Below are positions 32,291-44,700 of a DNA stretch of 64,000 nucleotides, one piece after another. Position 1 is the stretch's first letter. Every line of letters starts with the position of its first letter. Made by a program: the position numbers and the translations under genes. The DNA is from Aegilops tauschii subsp. strangulata (taxonomy: Eukaryota; Streptophyta; Magnoliopsida; Poales; Poaceae), in NCBI RefSeq assembly GCF_002575655.3, contig NC_053037.3, forward strand, positions 140,069,207 through 140,133,206, given 5' to 3'. Under the pieces are notes generated by a model. It searched no databases. It had not been told where the DNA came from and saw nothing but the letters and a program-made list of their open reading frames with translations.

Positions 32291-32765
32291 TGTCGGTGTC
32301 AAAACCGGAAGATCTCGGGTAGGGGGTCCCAAGCTGCGTGTCATGGATCGATGGGTAACAGGAGATAGGGGACACGATGTTTACCCAGGTTCGGGCCCTC
32401 TCTATCAAGGTAATACCCTACTTCCTGCTTGATTGATCTTGATGAATATACGGTTACAAGAGTTGATCTACCTCGAGATCATATGTCGTGGTCTAAGACC
32501 TAAGGGTGTGATGAGTAATGTCCTAATGATCTAGCCTGGCCTCGGTTTATATAATGTACCGGAGGCCTAGGATAACAAGAGTCCTAGCCGAATACGTTGG
32601 TGGAGAGGAGTCCTTGTCTTGATCGCCAAGTCTTGTGGAATCTTCCTCATATATGTCATCGACTGTCCGAACTAGCCCATGAGTAAATGGCCATGGGGGT
32701 CCTCGGCCCAATTCCACTGATCGGGAGACGACGTGGTGAGTACCCCCTAGTCCAGGACACCGTCA
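32291..32765 (-). repeat. 3' LTR of element C
   Basis: 475 bp, TGTCGGTGTCAAAACC...GACACCGTCA on the plus strand. Its minus-strand TATA-like TATATAA lies near 32547-32553. Confidence 0.93.
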
Positions 32766-33019
32766 GTAGCCCCCTGAACCGGTCTTCAAGTTGGGGACGC
32801 TCCTCGATTCTTCCGAACTGTTCTTCATCTTCGGTCGTCAGTCTTGAAAACTGGTTCAACAAATCTTCCCATCTTCGATCTTGAGGATCACCGAGCTAAA
32901 TTTGAAGATTTCACACGTCGGGTATCCGAGGAGCCCTTTAAGTCTTCGGCCTTTATCAATGCCCTGTTGTTTTTATGCCACACCTCGGGTTCGAAGTTGT
33001 TCTCGGGCGGCAGTGCCCT

Positions 33020-33172
33020 CTTGCGTCCGAGCTCCAACGCCAGACTGTATTTGAGGTATCTTTTGCAGCCGAGCACCAACGCCGAACTGCATCCGACCTT
33101 CAGTGTCGGACTGTATCTGAGCTCCAACGCCGGATTATGTCCAAGCTCCAACGCCAGACTATATCGGAGGTG
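33020..33172 (-). repeat. 24-bp tandem repeat in element C
   Basis: About five units of the type GAGCTCCAACGCCGGACTGTAT with a period close to 24 bp, some expanded. The period is eight codons, so the minus-strand frame 32888-33151 shows an eight-residue repeat (ALELG/ALELR...). More diverged units follow at 33211 and 33262. Confidence 0.75.
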
Positions 33173-33179
33173 TCATAGA

Positions 33180-36100
33180 TCACCTTGGTTCAAAAAAGTT
33201 GAAGGGGTTTAGCCGAGCTTAATGCCGGAAATGCCCTCTATGGAGCCAGCCACTGGAGCCCGAGCTTTATGCCGGACTGCTTCCGAGGTGGTGCACCACC
33301 CCAACCGCGGGCCGATTTTTTGTCAATATTTTTGATTGGTGCAATTTATTCTCTGCCGAGATATATAGCCAGTAGCCCTCAAGGTGTGCATCAGTCTAAA
33401 ACTTGAGATGCACCTGAAGGATGACATAAGACCGCTGATCCCAGTAGCCCTGAGACTCAGGTCGATTCGCAAAATCGGCCTGAGGATCAACTCCTAGCTC
33501 GGCAGAATACTTCGGGACACAAAAAGTGGTGTGCAAAGTCTTAAAGACTCAGGTTGGGTGCGGCCGACCAACCTGAGGATCATAATCTCCTCGAAAACTA
33601 TATTGCACTTAAATTTTCTGCACTGGATTGCCAATGCAGTAGCCCCCGGGACACTGGTCGGGTGGCAACACCAGATCAGGGGATCGATAAGCCCCTTTAA
33701 TATTAGCAAATAATGAGCGTAAAGCCCAGTAGCCCCCGAGCCTTAATGTGGGCACGGGTGGCCAAATTAAGGATCAATATCCGTCAAATTGATGCATATT
33801 TATGGCTTTATAACGATGATTACGGAAGGCAACAGTTTGTATATTGAATACAAAGTCTGATGATATATGTTATTTTGACTCCGTTGAGACCGTTTATCAT
33901 TTGAAAGTGGCCCATCGTCGGCTTCCACCCCTTTATAGATGCTACGCAGGGTGTTTCCGCAATAACAAAACAACCCTTAGCCGACGTCTCGGTGCCCGGA
34001 GGCGGTTGTGTTAGCGGAAACAAGGCAATCAGATATGCGAGCTTTATAACTTTCACTTAGTCTAGGAGCTTAAAGTTGGGAGGCCAGTTACTAGGCCCCA
34101 GTTAGTGTTCGGCGACAGCCTAGGTCAAGCCGTAAACACTTTGGCCAATGTTACGAACGGCCCGTCATTTAACACAGTCATCGGATCGCTGACCAGTTTA
34201 TGCTTATTGTGACAGTCAGTTTTCGGCTTTCTCCACTGAGGTGCTTAACCATGCGAGCTGGAAGCACAATCGCAGTGGTTCTCCCTTTGCACACCTAGCC
34301 GAACAAAGCGGAACGTAGGAGGCAAGCGTAGGAGCCGGGCAACCCAACTATTGACCGAAGACACAATTCGAAACCGATGCATATTTAGCAATATCCGAGA
34401 TTTTTTTTGCCGAATCTCTAAAGATGTCCGGCGTTGCACTGCGAGACTTGTGCCGAAAACATACAAATAGTTTAAAAGTGCCATAGGCTTGGAAAACCAA
34501 AAAACGTCAGTAAAAACTTGACGTCTGAACAAGATCAGGTGTTCGCTGCCAATCCGAAAATTGGAAAAAAGAAAAAATTGTGCTTCTGCCGTGCTTTAAC
34601 ATGACACACCCGATCTCAACACTTCAAGCGGGCCAGCCTACGGCTTCGAGCTCCTTATCCCAAAGGCGGAGTACTTCTTCGAGGCCAATTTAGCGAACTA
34701 AACTCGAGCGACTTTTTAGAGAGAAGACAGGGTATCCGGCTATTGACCATACACTCGAGTCGAAAAAAGAGCGGTAGTAAAAGACTTTGCAACGACCAAG
34801 AAGAAAACACATTTACTATAAAATAGCTCATATAAATTTTAAGAGCCCCCAAGTCACTTGGGTAAAAGAATTTTAAGTATAATGCTTGTATGTACCGAAG
34901 TACTTATATCATATCTGTGTTCACCCGAACTTTAAACGCGTCTTAACCGACCGTCGGCTTATCCCTCTTCGGTCAAGGGCCGAAAAGTGTTATGTACTCC
35001 ACCTGTCGAGAATATCGACGGTGTTTCCGATAACCAGGCAATTAGGCCATAAGGCTGTAACAGACAAAGTGCGCTTAGGGAACTTATGCTATATTACTGA
35101 CTAAGTGTAAGAAGCATCTTTGAAGAAAATAGTACCTCCGCCGATACCTTTCTTCGGTTGCTCATTGTTACTATGAGACTTGTGCAATATATTTTTTGTA
35201 TTCATGAGTTCCGTTGTGTGCTGACCATAATTGAAAACAATAAGAGCACTAGCTTTCGGCTTCACCCAGTCTGAGGTCCGAGCTCGGATGACCCGATCGT
35301 GACAATCGCAGAGGTGCTCCCTGTACTCCCTAGCCGAACAATCAGGAACGTAGGGGTAAGCACAGGAGCCAGACAACCCAGCTTGCGAAACACTTAAGTC
35401 AACATGGTGCATATTGTGGCGTAATACACGAACAAGGAACGAAGCCATACAAGTATAATCATATGCAAGAGGAAAGGCTTCATAAAGGAAGCCCCTTAAT
35501 AAATGGGGTATTTGAATTTGTGTGTCACAAACAAAGTTTTGACAAGGAATTTTGTCACAAACAACTTTCTGCCAAAAAAGTATAATGCTTGGTCAAACTG
35601 AACAAAATTTAAAACTGAAAGTTTTTTAGCATGAAAGCAACTTATCTGGTTAATGTGCTCAGTATTGATGACGCGGTCCGATCTTACGGCGGGATGAGCT
35701 CCCAGCCCCCAAGCCGGTCTCGAGGTGGCAAAGCAAAGAGCTCGACGCTCTGAAGTGGCGACATAGCACGGCCGATGCAGGCCGGCAGTGTAATGCCAAA
35801 GTACCCGGCGTGGGTTACTGAAGTGAGGACGAAGCCCCCAGTCCAGCCGAGGTGACAACACTGCCCGACCCAGATCGTTTACCTGTGCACAGAAAATAGT
35901 GCAAACCGGGGACAATAGTAATAATTAAAAAAATGTTGCATAATAAATAATTTATGCAAAGTGAGTAATAAAGGAAATATGGCCTGTGCGCCGAACACTC
36001 GACGATGTAGAGCTCTCTCAGTGATGCCGAACTCCCTGAGGCAACTGAACATGTCGGTATGGCGATTCGACCAACAAGGTGATCATGCGAGCCGATTGGG

Positions 36101-37396
36101 ACAACGACGTCGGCTTGCCAAAGTGACCGCGTGACGCAGTCGAAGTCGATCACCTACACACATAGAATAGTGCGGTCCAAAAAGGATAATTGCTTTTTGC
36201 AAAAATAATTTATTGAAAGAGATGTGGCCTAGCGCTGAAGTCATGTCGATGCACGGCGTCGGCGTGACACGGTGAAGGCGTGGCCAAGCCTGAATTCACA
36301 GGCCGGTCTGAGTTCCGGATGCGGCATTCGCCGAACTGTATACGGAAACTGACCGAACCACCACGCGACCATTGTTAATGCGTCCACCATTTGATAGACC
36401 TGTGTACGGATGATGAAACAAACTAGAGTAATAATTCCTTGGGAAAATAAACCCAAGCAAGAAAAAATACTAGGATTAATAGCACCTGGTTTATCTGTTG
36501 TAGCAATCAGAAGAAAGGTGACTCCCAAAATTGGGGCTCAATCCGCACACCCATTACCTGATGGGCGATAACGGGACGGCATGGCAATGCTGGCAAAGGT
36601 GTGCTCGCCGAGGCAAAGCCCCCGGTCCAGCTAACGTGATGAAGCCGGTCGGCTGGTGACGCCGAAGTAACCGGAGTATGTTGATGAAGAAATAACAAAG
36701 TCCCCGGTCTAGCCGAGATGATGGAGCGGGTCAGTAAGGAGACGTTGCAGCTGCCATGTCAGCCGAGGTGTTGAAGAAGTTCAGCGTGATGGACATCGGC
36801 TTGAAAAAGCAACAGTGCAGCCGTGCCGACGCTGGTCATAACTTGTGATGCGGTCAATGCCGGATTGATGAAGTGACCGAGCGGCGATGTCGGCACGCCT
36901 GACCCGTGCAATCCGTGGGGCGATGGTGTTGGTGATGATTTGTACTTCGCGATGCCGAACTCTTGTTCGGCTTGCCGAGCTGATGATCCGATAAGGTTAG
37001 GCTCGGCTGGATGAAGCGACGATCTGTCTAGTGCAGGTCGGCAGACGTGGAGCAATGTTACCGAACTGGTGTGACACCAGCGCGATGGTGAAGAGTGCCT
37101 CAAAGAAGGCTTAAATTTTTATGGGCACGTGTTAAAAACAACGCACAATACCATAGAAGAAAATTCCTTTAAAAAGGTTGTCCAATATCACGTTCATAAA
37201 GAAACATGAATTCTGGTCGGATCCGTATTCGCGTAGAAAACAGATCCAAAAAATTGTGCACTAATCGGAAGGTTCCCGGAGTTTGGACGGTCGGATCGAG
37301 CTGAAATTTTGAGGGGTTGTAGATATAGGAATTCTGCAGCCGATCAACGGTTGGATCTTCAAAAGGACGTCCGAGCTAGGTGCTAAAGACCACGCC
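33180..37396 (-). other. Non-coding interior of element C
   Basis: Stops occur in all frames. The stretch 33360-33740 repeats an AGTAGCCC(C) motif, the reverse of the polypurine tract. About 35690-37080 repeats short phrases built on GCCGA/GATG/CCCCCAGTCCAGCC. A segment at 34320-34370 is the reverse complement of the B spacer near 20176. No protein domain is visible. Confidence 0.6.
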
Positions 37397-37825
37397 CTAA
37401 ACTCGCCCAGTTTCCCGTCCAGATTTGACAGGGCTCCGGTAAATCGTAGATTGCCGGAGATTCCTCCATCGGAACTCGACGAAATTTTGCATGGTTGTTG
37501 TAGACTCAATCCCGCATAATTCCACCAAAGGAATCGTCAAAGCGATGCTCGAGGAGGTGGTGGCAGCGGATACAAGTTCGCTGTTCGGAAAAATAGCACG
37601 GTCGCCCGAGGGCAATGTTGACGTTGAGCCCCCGAGCTCCATGGATGATTCCTCCATGATCTTGATAGAGATCGGAGTTGATGTTGATGAAGGCCCCCGT
37701 CCGAACATGACGATCGGAGATGGAGTGCGGTCCTCGGTCGAGCCAAGGTGACCCGTCGAGCCGGCGACGAAGATGCCGGCGTCACAGTTTATCTGCGGGC
37801 GAGCCATTGATCCTTTTCCGATCAC
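37397..37825 (-). pseudogene. Remnant of gag start, element C
   Basis: Downstream of the PBS on the minus strand, a 142-codon frame contains KGSMARPQINCDAG, positionally equal to the gag starts of A (641) and B (16179). After about 20 residues the likeness ends. The rest is low-complexity Ser/Thr-rich sequence, probably not a working protein. Confidence 0.5.
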
Positions 37826-37853
37826 ATAATGGAACTCTCGATGAAAGCACCAT

Positions 37854-38328
37854 TGTCGGTGTCAAAACCGGCAGATCTCGGCTAGGGGGTCCCGAGCTGT
37901 GTGTCATGGATCGATGGGTAACAGGAGACATGGGACACGATGTTTACCCAGGTTCGGGCCCTCTCTATCGAGGTAATACCCTACTTCTTGCTTGATTGAT
38001 CTTGATGAATATATGGTTACAAGAGTTGATCTACCTCAAGATCATATGTCATGGTCTTAGACCTAAGGGTGTGATGAGTAATGTCCTAATGATCTAGCCT
38101 GGCCTTGGTTTATATAATGTACCAGAGGCCTAGGATAACAAGAGTCCTAGCCGAATACATTGGTGGAGAGGAGTACTTGTCTTGATCGCCAAGTCTTGTG
38201 GAATCTTCCTCATATATGTCATCGGCTGTCCGAACTGGCCCATGAGTAAACGGCCATGGGGGTCCTCGGCCCAATTCCACTGATCGGGAGACGACGTGGT
38301 GAGTACCCCCTAGTCCAGGACACCGTCA
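37854..38328 (-). repeat. 5' LTR of element C
   Basis: 475 bp. It is preceded on the left by the PBS in reverse and followed on the right by the GCTTC target copy (38329-38333). Confidence 0.93.
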
Positions 38329-39527
38329 GCTTCTCTCAAGATAGCATAATCTACGGTGGGTGAACAAATTACTGTCGAGCAATTGATAGAAAAGCACATA
38401 GTTATGAGAATATCTAGGCATGATCATGTATATAGGCATCACGTCCGCGACAAGTAGACCGAAATGATTCTGCATCTACTACTATTAATCCACACATCGA
38501 CCGCTATCCAGCATGCATCTAGAGTATTAAGTTCATAAGAACAGAGTAACGCATTAAGCAAGATGGCATGATGTAGAGGGATAAACTCAAGCAATATGAT
38601 ATAAGCCCCATCTTTTTATCCTCTATGGCAACAATACAATACGTGCCTTGCTGCCCCTGCTGTCACTGGGAAAGGACACCGCAAGATTGAACCCAAAGCT
38701 AAGCACTTCTCCCATTGCAAGAAAGATCAATCTAGTAGGCCAAACCAAACAGATAATTCAAAGAGACTTGCAAAGATATCAAATCATACCTATAAGAATT
38801 CAGAGAAGAATCAAATATTGTTCATAGATAATCTTGATCATAAACCCACAATTCATCGGATCTCGACAAACACACCGCAAAAAGAATTACATCGAATAGA
38901 TCTCCAAGAGAATCGAGGAGAACTTTGTATTGAGATCCAAAGAGAGAGAAGAAGCCATCTAGCTAATAACTATGGACCCGAAGGTCTGTGGTAAACTACT
39001 CACACATCATCAGAGAGGCTATGGTGTTGATGTAGCAGCCCTCCGTGATCGATTCCCCCTCCGGCCGAGCACTGGAAAAGGCCCCAAGATGGGATCTCAC
39101 GGGTATAGAAGGTTGCGGCGGTGGAAATAGGGTTGTGTGGTGCTCTCGGATGTTTTCAGGGTATATGAGTATATATAGGCGAAGGAAGGATGTCGGTGAA
39201 GCCATGAGGGGCCCACGAGGGTGGGGACGCGCCTCCCTACCTCGTGGCCGCCTTGTTGCTTCCTTCATGTCCACTCCAAGTCTCTTGGATTGCGTTTGTT
39301 CCGAAAATAACTCTCCCGAAGGTTTCATTCCGTTTGGATTCCGTTTGATATTCCTTTTCTGCGAAACACTGAAATAGGCAAAAAACAGCAATTTGCACTG
39401 GGCCTTTGGTAGTAGGTTAGTCCCAAAAATAATATAGAAGTGCATAATAAAGCCCATTAAACATGCAAAAGAGATATTATAAGAGCATGGAACAATCAAA
39501 AATTATAGATACGGTGGAGACGTATCA

Positions 39528-42367
39528 AGCATCCCCAAGCTTAATTTCTGCTCGTCCTCGAGTAGGTAAATGATAAAAACAAAATTTCTGATGTGGAATG
39601 CTACCTAACATAATTTTCAAAGTAATTCTCTTAATTGTGGCATGAATGTTCAGATCTGAAAGATTCAATACAAAAGTTTAATATTGACATAAAAATAATA
39701 ATACTTCAAGCATACTAACTAAGCAATTATGTCTTCTCAAAATAACATGGCCAAAGAAAGCTTATCCCTACAAAATCATATAGTTTGGCTATGCTTCATT
39801 TTCGTCACACAAAAATGATCTCATCATGCACAACCCTGAGGACAAGCCAAGCAATTGTTTCATACTTTAGTAATCTCAAACTTTTTTCAACTTTCACGCA
39901 ATACATGAGCGTGAGCCATGGACATAGCACTATGGGTGGAATAGAGTATAATGATGGGGGTTGTGTGGAGAAGACAAAAAAGGAGGAAGTCTCACATTGA
40001 CGCGGCTAATCAACGGGCTAGGGAGATGCCCATCAATTGATGTCAATGCAAGGAGTAGGGATTGCCATGCAACGGATGCGCTAGAGCTATAAATGTATGA
40101 AACCTCAACAAAAGAAACTAAGTGGGTGTGCATCCAACTTGCTTTCTCACGAAGACCTAGAGAATCCGAGGAAGCCCATTCTTGGAATATACAAGCCAAG
40201 TTCTATAATGAAAAATTCCCACTAGTATATGAAAGTGATAAAATAAGAGACTCTCTATCATAAAGATCATGGTGCTACTTTGAAGCACAAGTGTGGAAAA
40301 AAGGATAGTAGCATTGTCCCTTCTTTTTCTTTTTTTGGGCCTCCCTTTTTTATTTGGCCTTTCCCTTTTTTTTTATTTGGCCTTTCTCTTTTTTATGGGA
40401 CAATGCTCTATTAATGATGATCATCACACTTCTATTTATTTACAACTCAATGATTACAACTCGATACTAGAACAAAATATGACTCTATATGAGTGCCTCC
40501 GGCGGTGTACCGGGATGGGCAATGAATCAAGAGTGACATGTATGAAAAAATATGCATGGTGGCTTTGCCACAAATACGATGTCAACTACATGGTCATGCA
40601 AAGCAATATGACAATGATGAAGCATGTCATAATAAATGAAACGGTGGAAAGTTGCATGGCAATATATCTCGGAATGGCTATGGAAATGCCATAATAGGTA
40701 GGTATGGTGGCTGTTTTGAGAAAGATATAAGGAGGTTTATGTGTGATAGAGCATATCATATCACGGGGGTTGGATGCACCGGCGAAGTTTGCACCAACTC
40801 TCAAGGTGAGAAAGGGCAATGCACGGTACCGAAGAGGCTAGCAATGATGGAAAGGTGAGAGTGCATATAATCCATGGACTCAACATTAGTCATAAAGAAC
40901 TCACATACTTATTGCAAAAATCTACAAGTCATCAAAAACCAAGCACTACGCGCATGCTCCTAGGGGGATAGATTGGTAGGAAAAGACCATTGCTCGTCCC
41001 CGACCGCCACTCATAAGGATGACAATCAAAGAACACCTCATGTTTCAAATTTGTCACACAACGTTTACCATACGTGCATGCTACGGGACTTGCAAACTTC
41101 AACACAAGTATTTCTCAAATTCACAACTACTCAACTAGCACGACTCTAATATTACCATCTTCATATCTCAAAACAATCATCAAGTATCAAACTTCTCATA
41201 GTATTCAATGCCCTTTTTATGAAAGTTTTTATTATACCCATCTTGGATGCCTATCATATTAAGACTAATTTTATAGCCAAAGCAAATTACCATGCTGTTC
41301 TAAAGGACTCTCAAAATAATATAAGTGAAGCATGAGAGATCAATAATTTCTATAAAATAAAACCACCACCGTGCTCTAAAAGATATAAGTGAAGCACTAG
41401 AGCAAAATTATTTAGCTCAAAAGATATAAGTGAAGCACATAGAGTATTCTAATAAATTCTGATTTATGTGTGTCTCTCCAAAAGGTGTGTACAGCAAGGA
41501 TGGTTGTGGTAAACTAACAAGCAAAGACTCAAATCATACAAGACGCTCCAAGCAAAACACATATCATGTGGTGAAAAAAATATAGCCTCAAGTAAAGTTA
41601 CCAATGGACGAAGACGAAAGAGGGGATGACTTCCGGGGCATCCCCAAGCTTAGGCTTTTGGTTGTCCTTGTATTTTACCTTGGGGTGCCTCGGGCATCCC
41701 CAATCTTAGGCTCTTGCCACTCCTTATTCCAAAATCCATCAAATCTTTACCCAAAACTTGAAAACTTCACAACACAAAACTCAACAGAAAATCTCATGAG
41801 CTCCGTTAGTATAAGAAAACAAACCACCACTTTAAGGTACTGTAATGAACTCATTATTTATTTATATTGGTGTTAAACCTACTTTATTCCAACTTCTCTA
41901 TGGTTCATACCCGATACTAGCCATAGATTCATCAAAATAAGCAAACAACACACGAAAAACATAATCTGTCAAAAACAGAACAGTCTGTAGCAATCTGTAT
42001 CAAACGTATACTTCTGTAACTCCAAAATTCTGAAATAAATTGGTGCACGTGAGGAATTTGTCTATTAATCATCTTCAGAAAGAATCAACCTAAAAGCACT
42101 CTCCAATAAAAAATGGAAGCTAATCTCGTGAGCGCTAAAGTTTCTGTTTTTTACAGCAAGATCATAAAGACTTCACCCAAGTCTTCCCAAAGGTTCTACT
42201 TGGCACAAACACTAATTTAAAACATGAAACCACATCTAAACAGAAGATATATGAATTATTTATTACTAAACAGAAATAAAAAACAAGAAACAAAAATAAA
42301 ATTGGTTTGCCTCCCAACAAGCGCTATCGTTTAACGCCCCTAGCTAGGCATAAAAGCAAGAATAGAT
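39528..42367 (-). other. Non-coding 3' interior and polypurine tract of the Sabrina-like element
   Basis: AGCATCCCCAAGCTT at 39528-39542 is the reverse of a polypurine tract (AAGCTTGGGGATGC) next to the 3' LTR. The remaining 2.8 kb has no long frame that resembles a protein. It holds a pyrimidine-rich hairpin (40310-40407), repeated AAAAGATATAAGTGAAGCAC units (41318-41440) and two more GCATCCCCAA(G/T)CTT motifs (41639, 41696). Confidence 0.75.
40310..40407. repeat. Imperfect hairpin with pyrimidine repeats
   Basis: AGCATTGTCCC (40310-40320) and its exact reverse complement (40397-40407) enclose three rounds of TTTTT...GGCCTCC/TTATTTGGCCTTTC. Confidence 0.75.
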
Positions 42368-43438
42368 CTAGGTATTATCATCTTTGGTATGCAATCCATA
42401 AGTGGCTCTCATAATAGATTCATAAGGTAATTTAATTTTCTTCCTAGGAAAGTGTTCCATGCCTTTCATATCAATAATTGCACCAACCGTTCTAAGGAAA
42501 GGTCTACCAAGAATAATAGGACATGTAGGATTGCAATCTATATCACGAACAATGAAATCTATGGGCACATAATTTCTACTTGCAACAATAAGAACATCAT
42601 TAATCATTCCCATATGTTTCTTAATGGTAGAATCCGCAAGGTGCAAATTTAAAGAACAATCATCAAATTCACGGAAACCTAACACATCACACAAAGTTTT
42701 TGGAATCGTGGAAACACTAGCACCCAAATCACACAAAGCATAGCATTCGTGATCTTTAATCTTAATTTTAATAGTAGGTTCCCACTCATCATAAAGTTTT
42801 CTAGGGATAGAGACTTCTAATTCAAGCTTTTCTTCATAAGATTGCATTAAAGCATCAACGATATGTTTAGTAAAAGCTTTATTTTGATCATAAGCATGAG
42901 GAGAATTTAACACGGATTGCAACAAGGAAATACAATCTATTAAAGAACAATTATCATAATTAAATTCCTTGAAATCCAAAATAGTGGGTTCATTGCTATG
43001 TAAAGTTTTGACCTCCTCAATCCCACTTTTACCAACTTTTGCATCAAGATCTAAAAACTCCGAATCATTGGGACGCCTTTTAACTAAAGTTGACTCATCT
43101 CCAGTCCCATCATTATCAAGATTAATATTGCAAAACAAAGATTTAATAGGAGACACATCAATCACTTTTAGATCTTCATCCTTATTATCATGAAAACTAG
43201 AAGAACACGCTTTCATAAAGCAATCTTTTTTAGCACGCATCCTAGCGGTTCTTTCCTTGCACTCATCAATGGAAATTCTCATAGATTTGAGAGACTCATT
43301 GACATCATGCTTAGGTGGAATAGATCTAAGTTTCAAAGAATCAACATCAAGAGAAATTCTATCCACGTTCCTAGCCAATTCATCAATCTTAGGCAATTTT
43401 TCTTCAAGCAAGGCATTGAAATTCTTTTGCGAAATCAT
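42368..43438 (-). pseudogene. Protease and linker, Sabrina-like element
   Basis: A 356-codon frame in the same frame as gag, from which it is separated by one TAA (43442-43444). The first 200 residues are a hydrophilic linker starting MISQKNFNALLEEKLPKIDE. The C-terminal part is a retropepsin-like domain with CDLGASVSTIPKTL (Asp-Leu-Gly-Ala in place of Asp-Thr/Ser-Gly) and CPIILGRPFL. It ends at 42368 with no reverse transcriptase after it. It would process gag. Confidence 0.85.
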
Positions 43439-43441
43439 AAA

Positions 43442-44413
43442 TTATTTAACACTAGTCTCAAAATCAGAGGGCATCTTATTAAAATTTCCATAAGAGTTGT
43501 TGTAGGAATTACCATAATTGTTAGAGGAATTACTAGGAAACGGCCTAGGATTAAAGTTTCTTCTATACGCGTTGTTACCAAAATAGTTCCTACCAACAAA
43601 ATTCACATCCATAGATTCATTATTATTCTCAATCAAAGTAGACAAAGGCATATCATTAGGATCAGAAGAAACACTCTTATTAGCAAACAATTTCATGAGT
43701 TCATCCATCTTTCCACTCAAAACATTAATCTCTTCTATCACATGAACCTTTTTACTAGTAGATCTTTCGGTGTGGCATTGAGAATAATTAACCATAATAT
43801 TGTCTAGGATTTTAGTAGCTTCTCCTAAAGTGATTTCCATAAAAGTGCCTCCCGCGGCCAAATCTAAAAGATTTCTAGAAGCAAAATTCAATCCAGCATA
43901 AATTTTTTGTATGATCATCCATAAATTCAATCCATGAGTAGGGCAATTACGTATCATTAATTTCATCCTCTCCCAAGCTTGTGCAACATGCTCATGATCA
44001 AGTTGCTTAAAATTCATAATATCGTTTCTAAGAGAGATGATCTTAGTGGGAGGAAAATACTTAGAGATAAAAGCATCTTTGCACTTATTCCAAGAATCCA
44101 TACTATTTTTAGGCAAAGACGAAAACCAAGTTTTAACACGATCTCTAAACGAAAACGGAAATAGCTTCAATTTAACAATATCATTATCCACATCTTTCTT
44201 CTTTTGCATATCACACAAATCAAAAAAGTTGTTTAGATGTGTAGCGGCATCTTCGCTAGGAAGGCCAGAGAACTGATCTTTCATGACAAGATTCAGTAAA
44301 ACAACATTATTTTCACAAGATTCAGCATCGGTAACAGGAGCAATCGGAGTGCTAAGAAAATCATTGTTGTTGGTATTGGAAAAGTCACACAATTTAGTAT
44401 TGTCTTGAGCCAT
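43442..44413 (-). pseudogene. gag, Sabrina-like element
   Basis: I choose the ATG at 44413 (MAQDNTKLCDFSN). The open frame extends further upstream to 44536, but that part is hydrophobic leader. The capsid domain shows DAATHLNNFFDLCDM, RVKTWFSSLPKNSMDSW and a Phe-Pro-Pro segment typical of Athila-type Retrotrans_gag. The Asn/Tyr/Gly-rich tail ends at a TAA in frame with the protease. Particle structural protein. Confidence 0.88.
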
Positions 44414-44602
44414 CGTGACAAACAATCCAACACACAAGCACACAAGAAGCAAGCGAAAAAGAGGCGAACGGAAAAGGAGGGCGAATAAAACGGCAAAGGT
44501 GAAGTGTGGGAGAGGAAAACGAGAGACAAATGACAAATAATGTAATGCGGGGGATAAGAGTTTGTGATGGGTACTTGGTATGTCTTGACTTGTGCGTAGA
44601 TC

Positions 44603-44689
44603 TCCCCGGCAACAGCGCCAGAAATGCCTAGTTGCTGGGAGATCAAATCTTGACTTGACTTGGCGTAAGCCTCCCCGGCAATGGCGCCA
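44603..44689 (-). other. Duplicated primer binding site (tRNA-Asp type) of the Sabrina-like element
   Basis: On the minus strand TGGCGCCATTGCCGGGGA (44689-44672) lies 11 bp inside the LTR, and TGGCGCTGTTGCCGGGGA (44620-44603) lies 69 bp further in. Each differs at one position from the tRNA-Asp-complementary site used by Athila elements. Confidence 0.8.
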
Positions 44690-44700
44690 GAAATCCTTCT

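Larger units (their letters stand above)
32291..38328 (-). mobile_element. Gypsy element C, non-autonomous relative of A and B
   Basis: Two 475-bp LTRs (TGTCGGTGTC...GGACACCGTCA) enclose 5.1 kb. Flanks GCTTT/GCTTC are a 5-bp duplication with one change, and the second Sabrina LTR shows the uninterrupted site. The polypurine tract (reverse GTAGCCCCCTGAACC, 32766-32780) and PBS (about 37832-37853) show minus orientation. The interior has only a short gag start and matches the 3' non-coding part of B (about 34330), so it is a large deletion derivative. I count 19 LTR differences, about 4%, roughly 1.6 million years at the usual rate. Confidence 0.92.
31919..39527 (-). repeat. 3' LTR of the Sabrina-like element, split by element C
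   Basis: Starts (plus strand) TGCTACCTCTTGAGC at 31919 and ends GGAGACGTATCA at 39527. Subtracting element C and one 5-bp duplication leaves 1566 bp, against 1568 bp for the other copy. Confidence 0.93.

Noticed and set aside
33020..33172. CRISPR array
   Set aside because: Units are contiguous without unique spacers, in a plant retroelement; no cas genes anywhere.
37397..37825. A functional gag in element C
   Set aside because: Likeness to A and B stops after about 20 residues.
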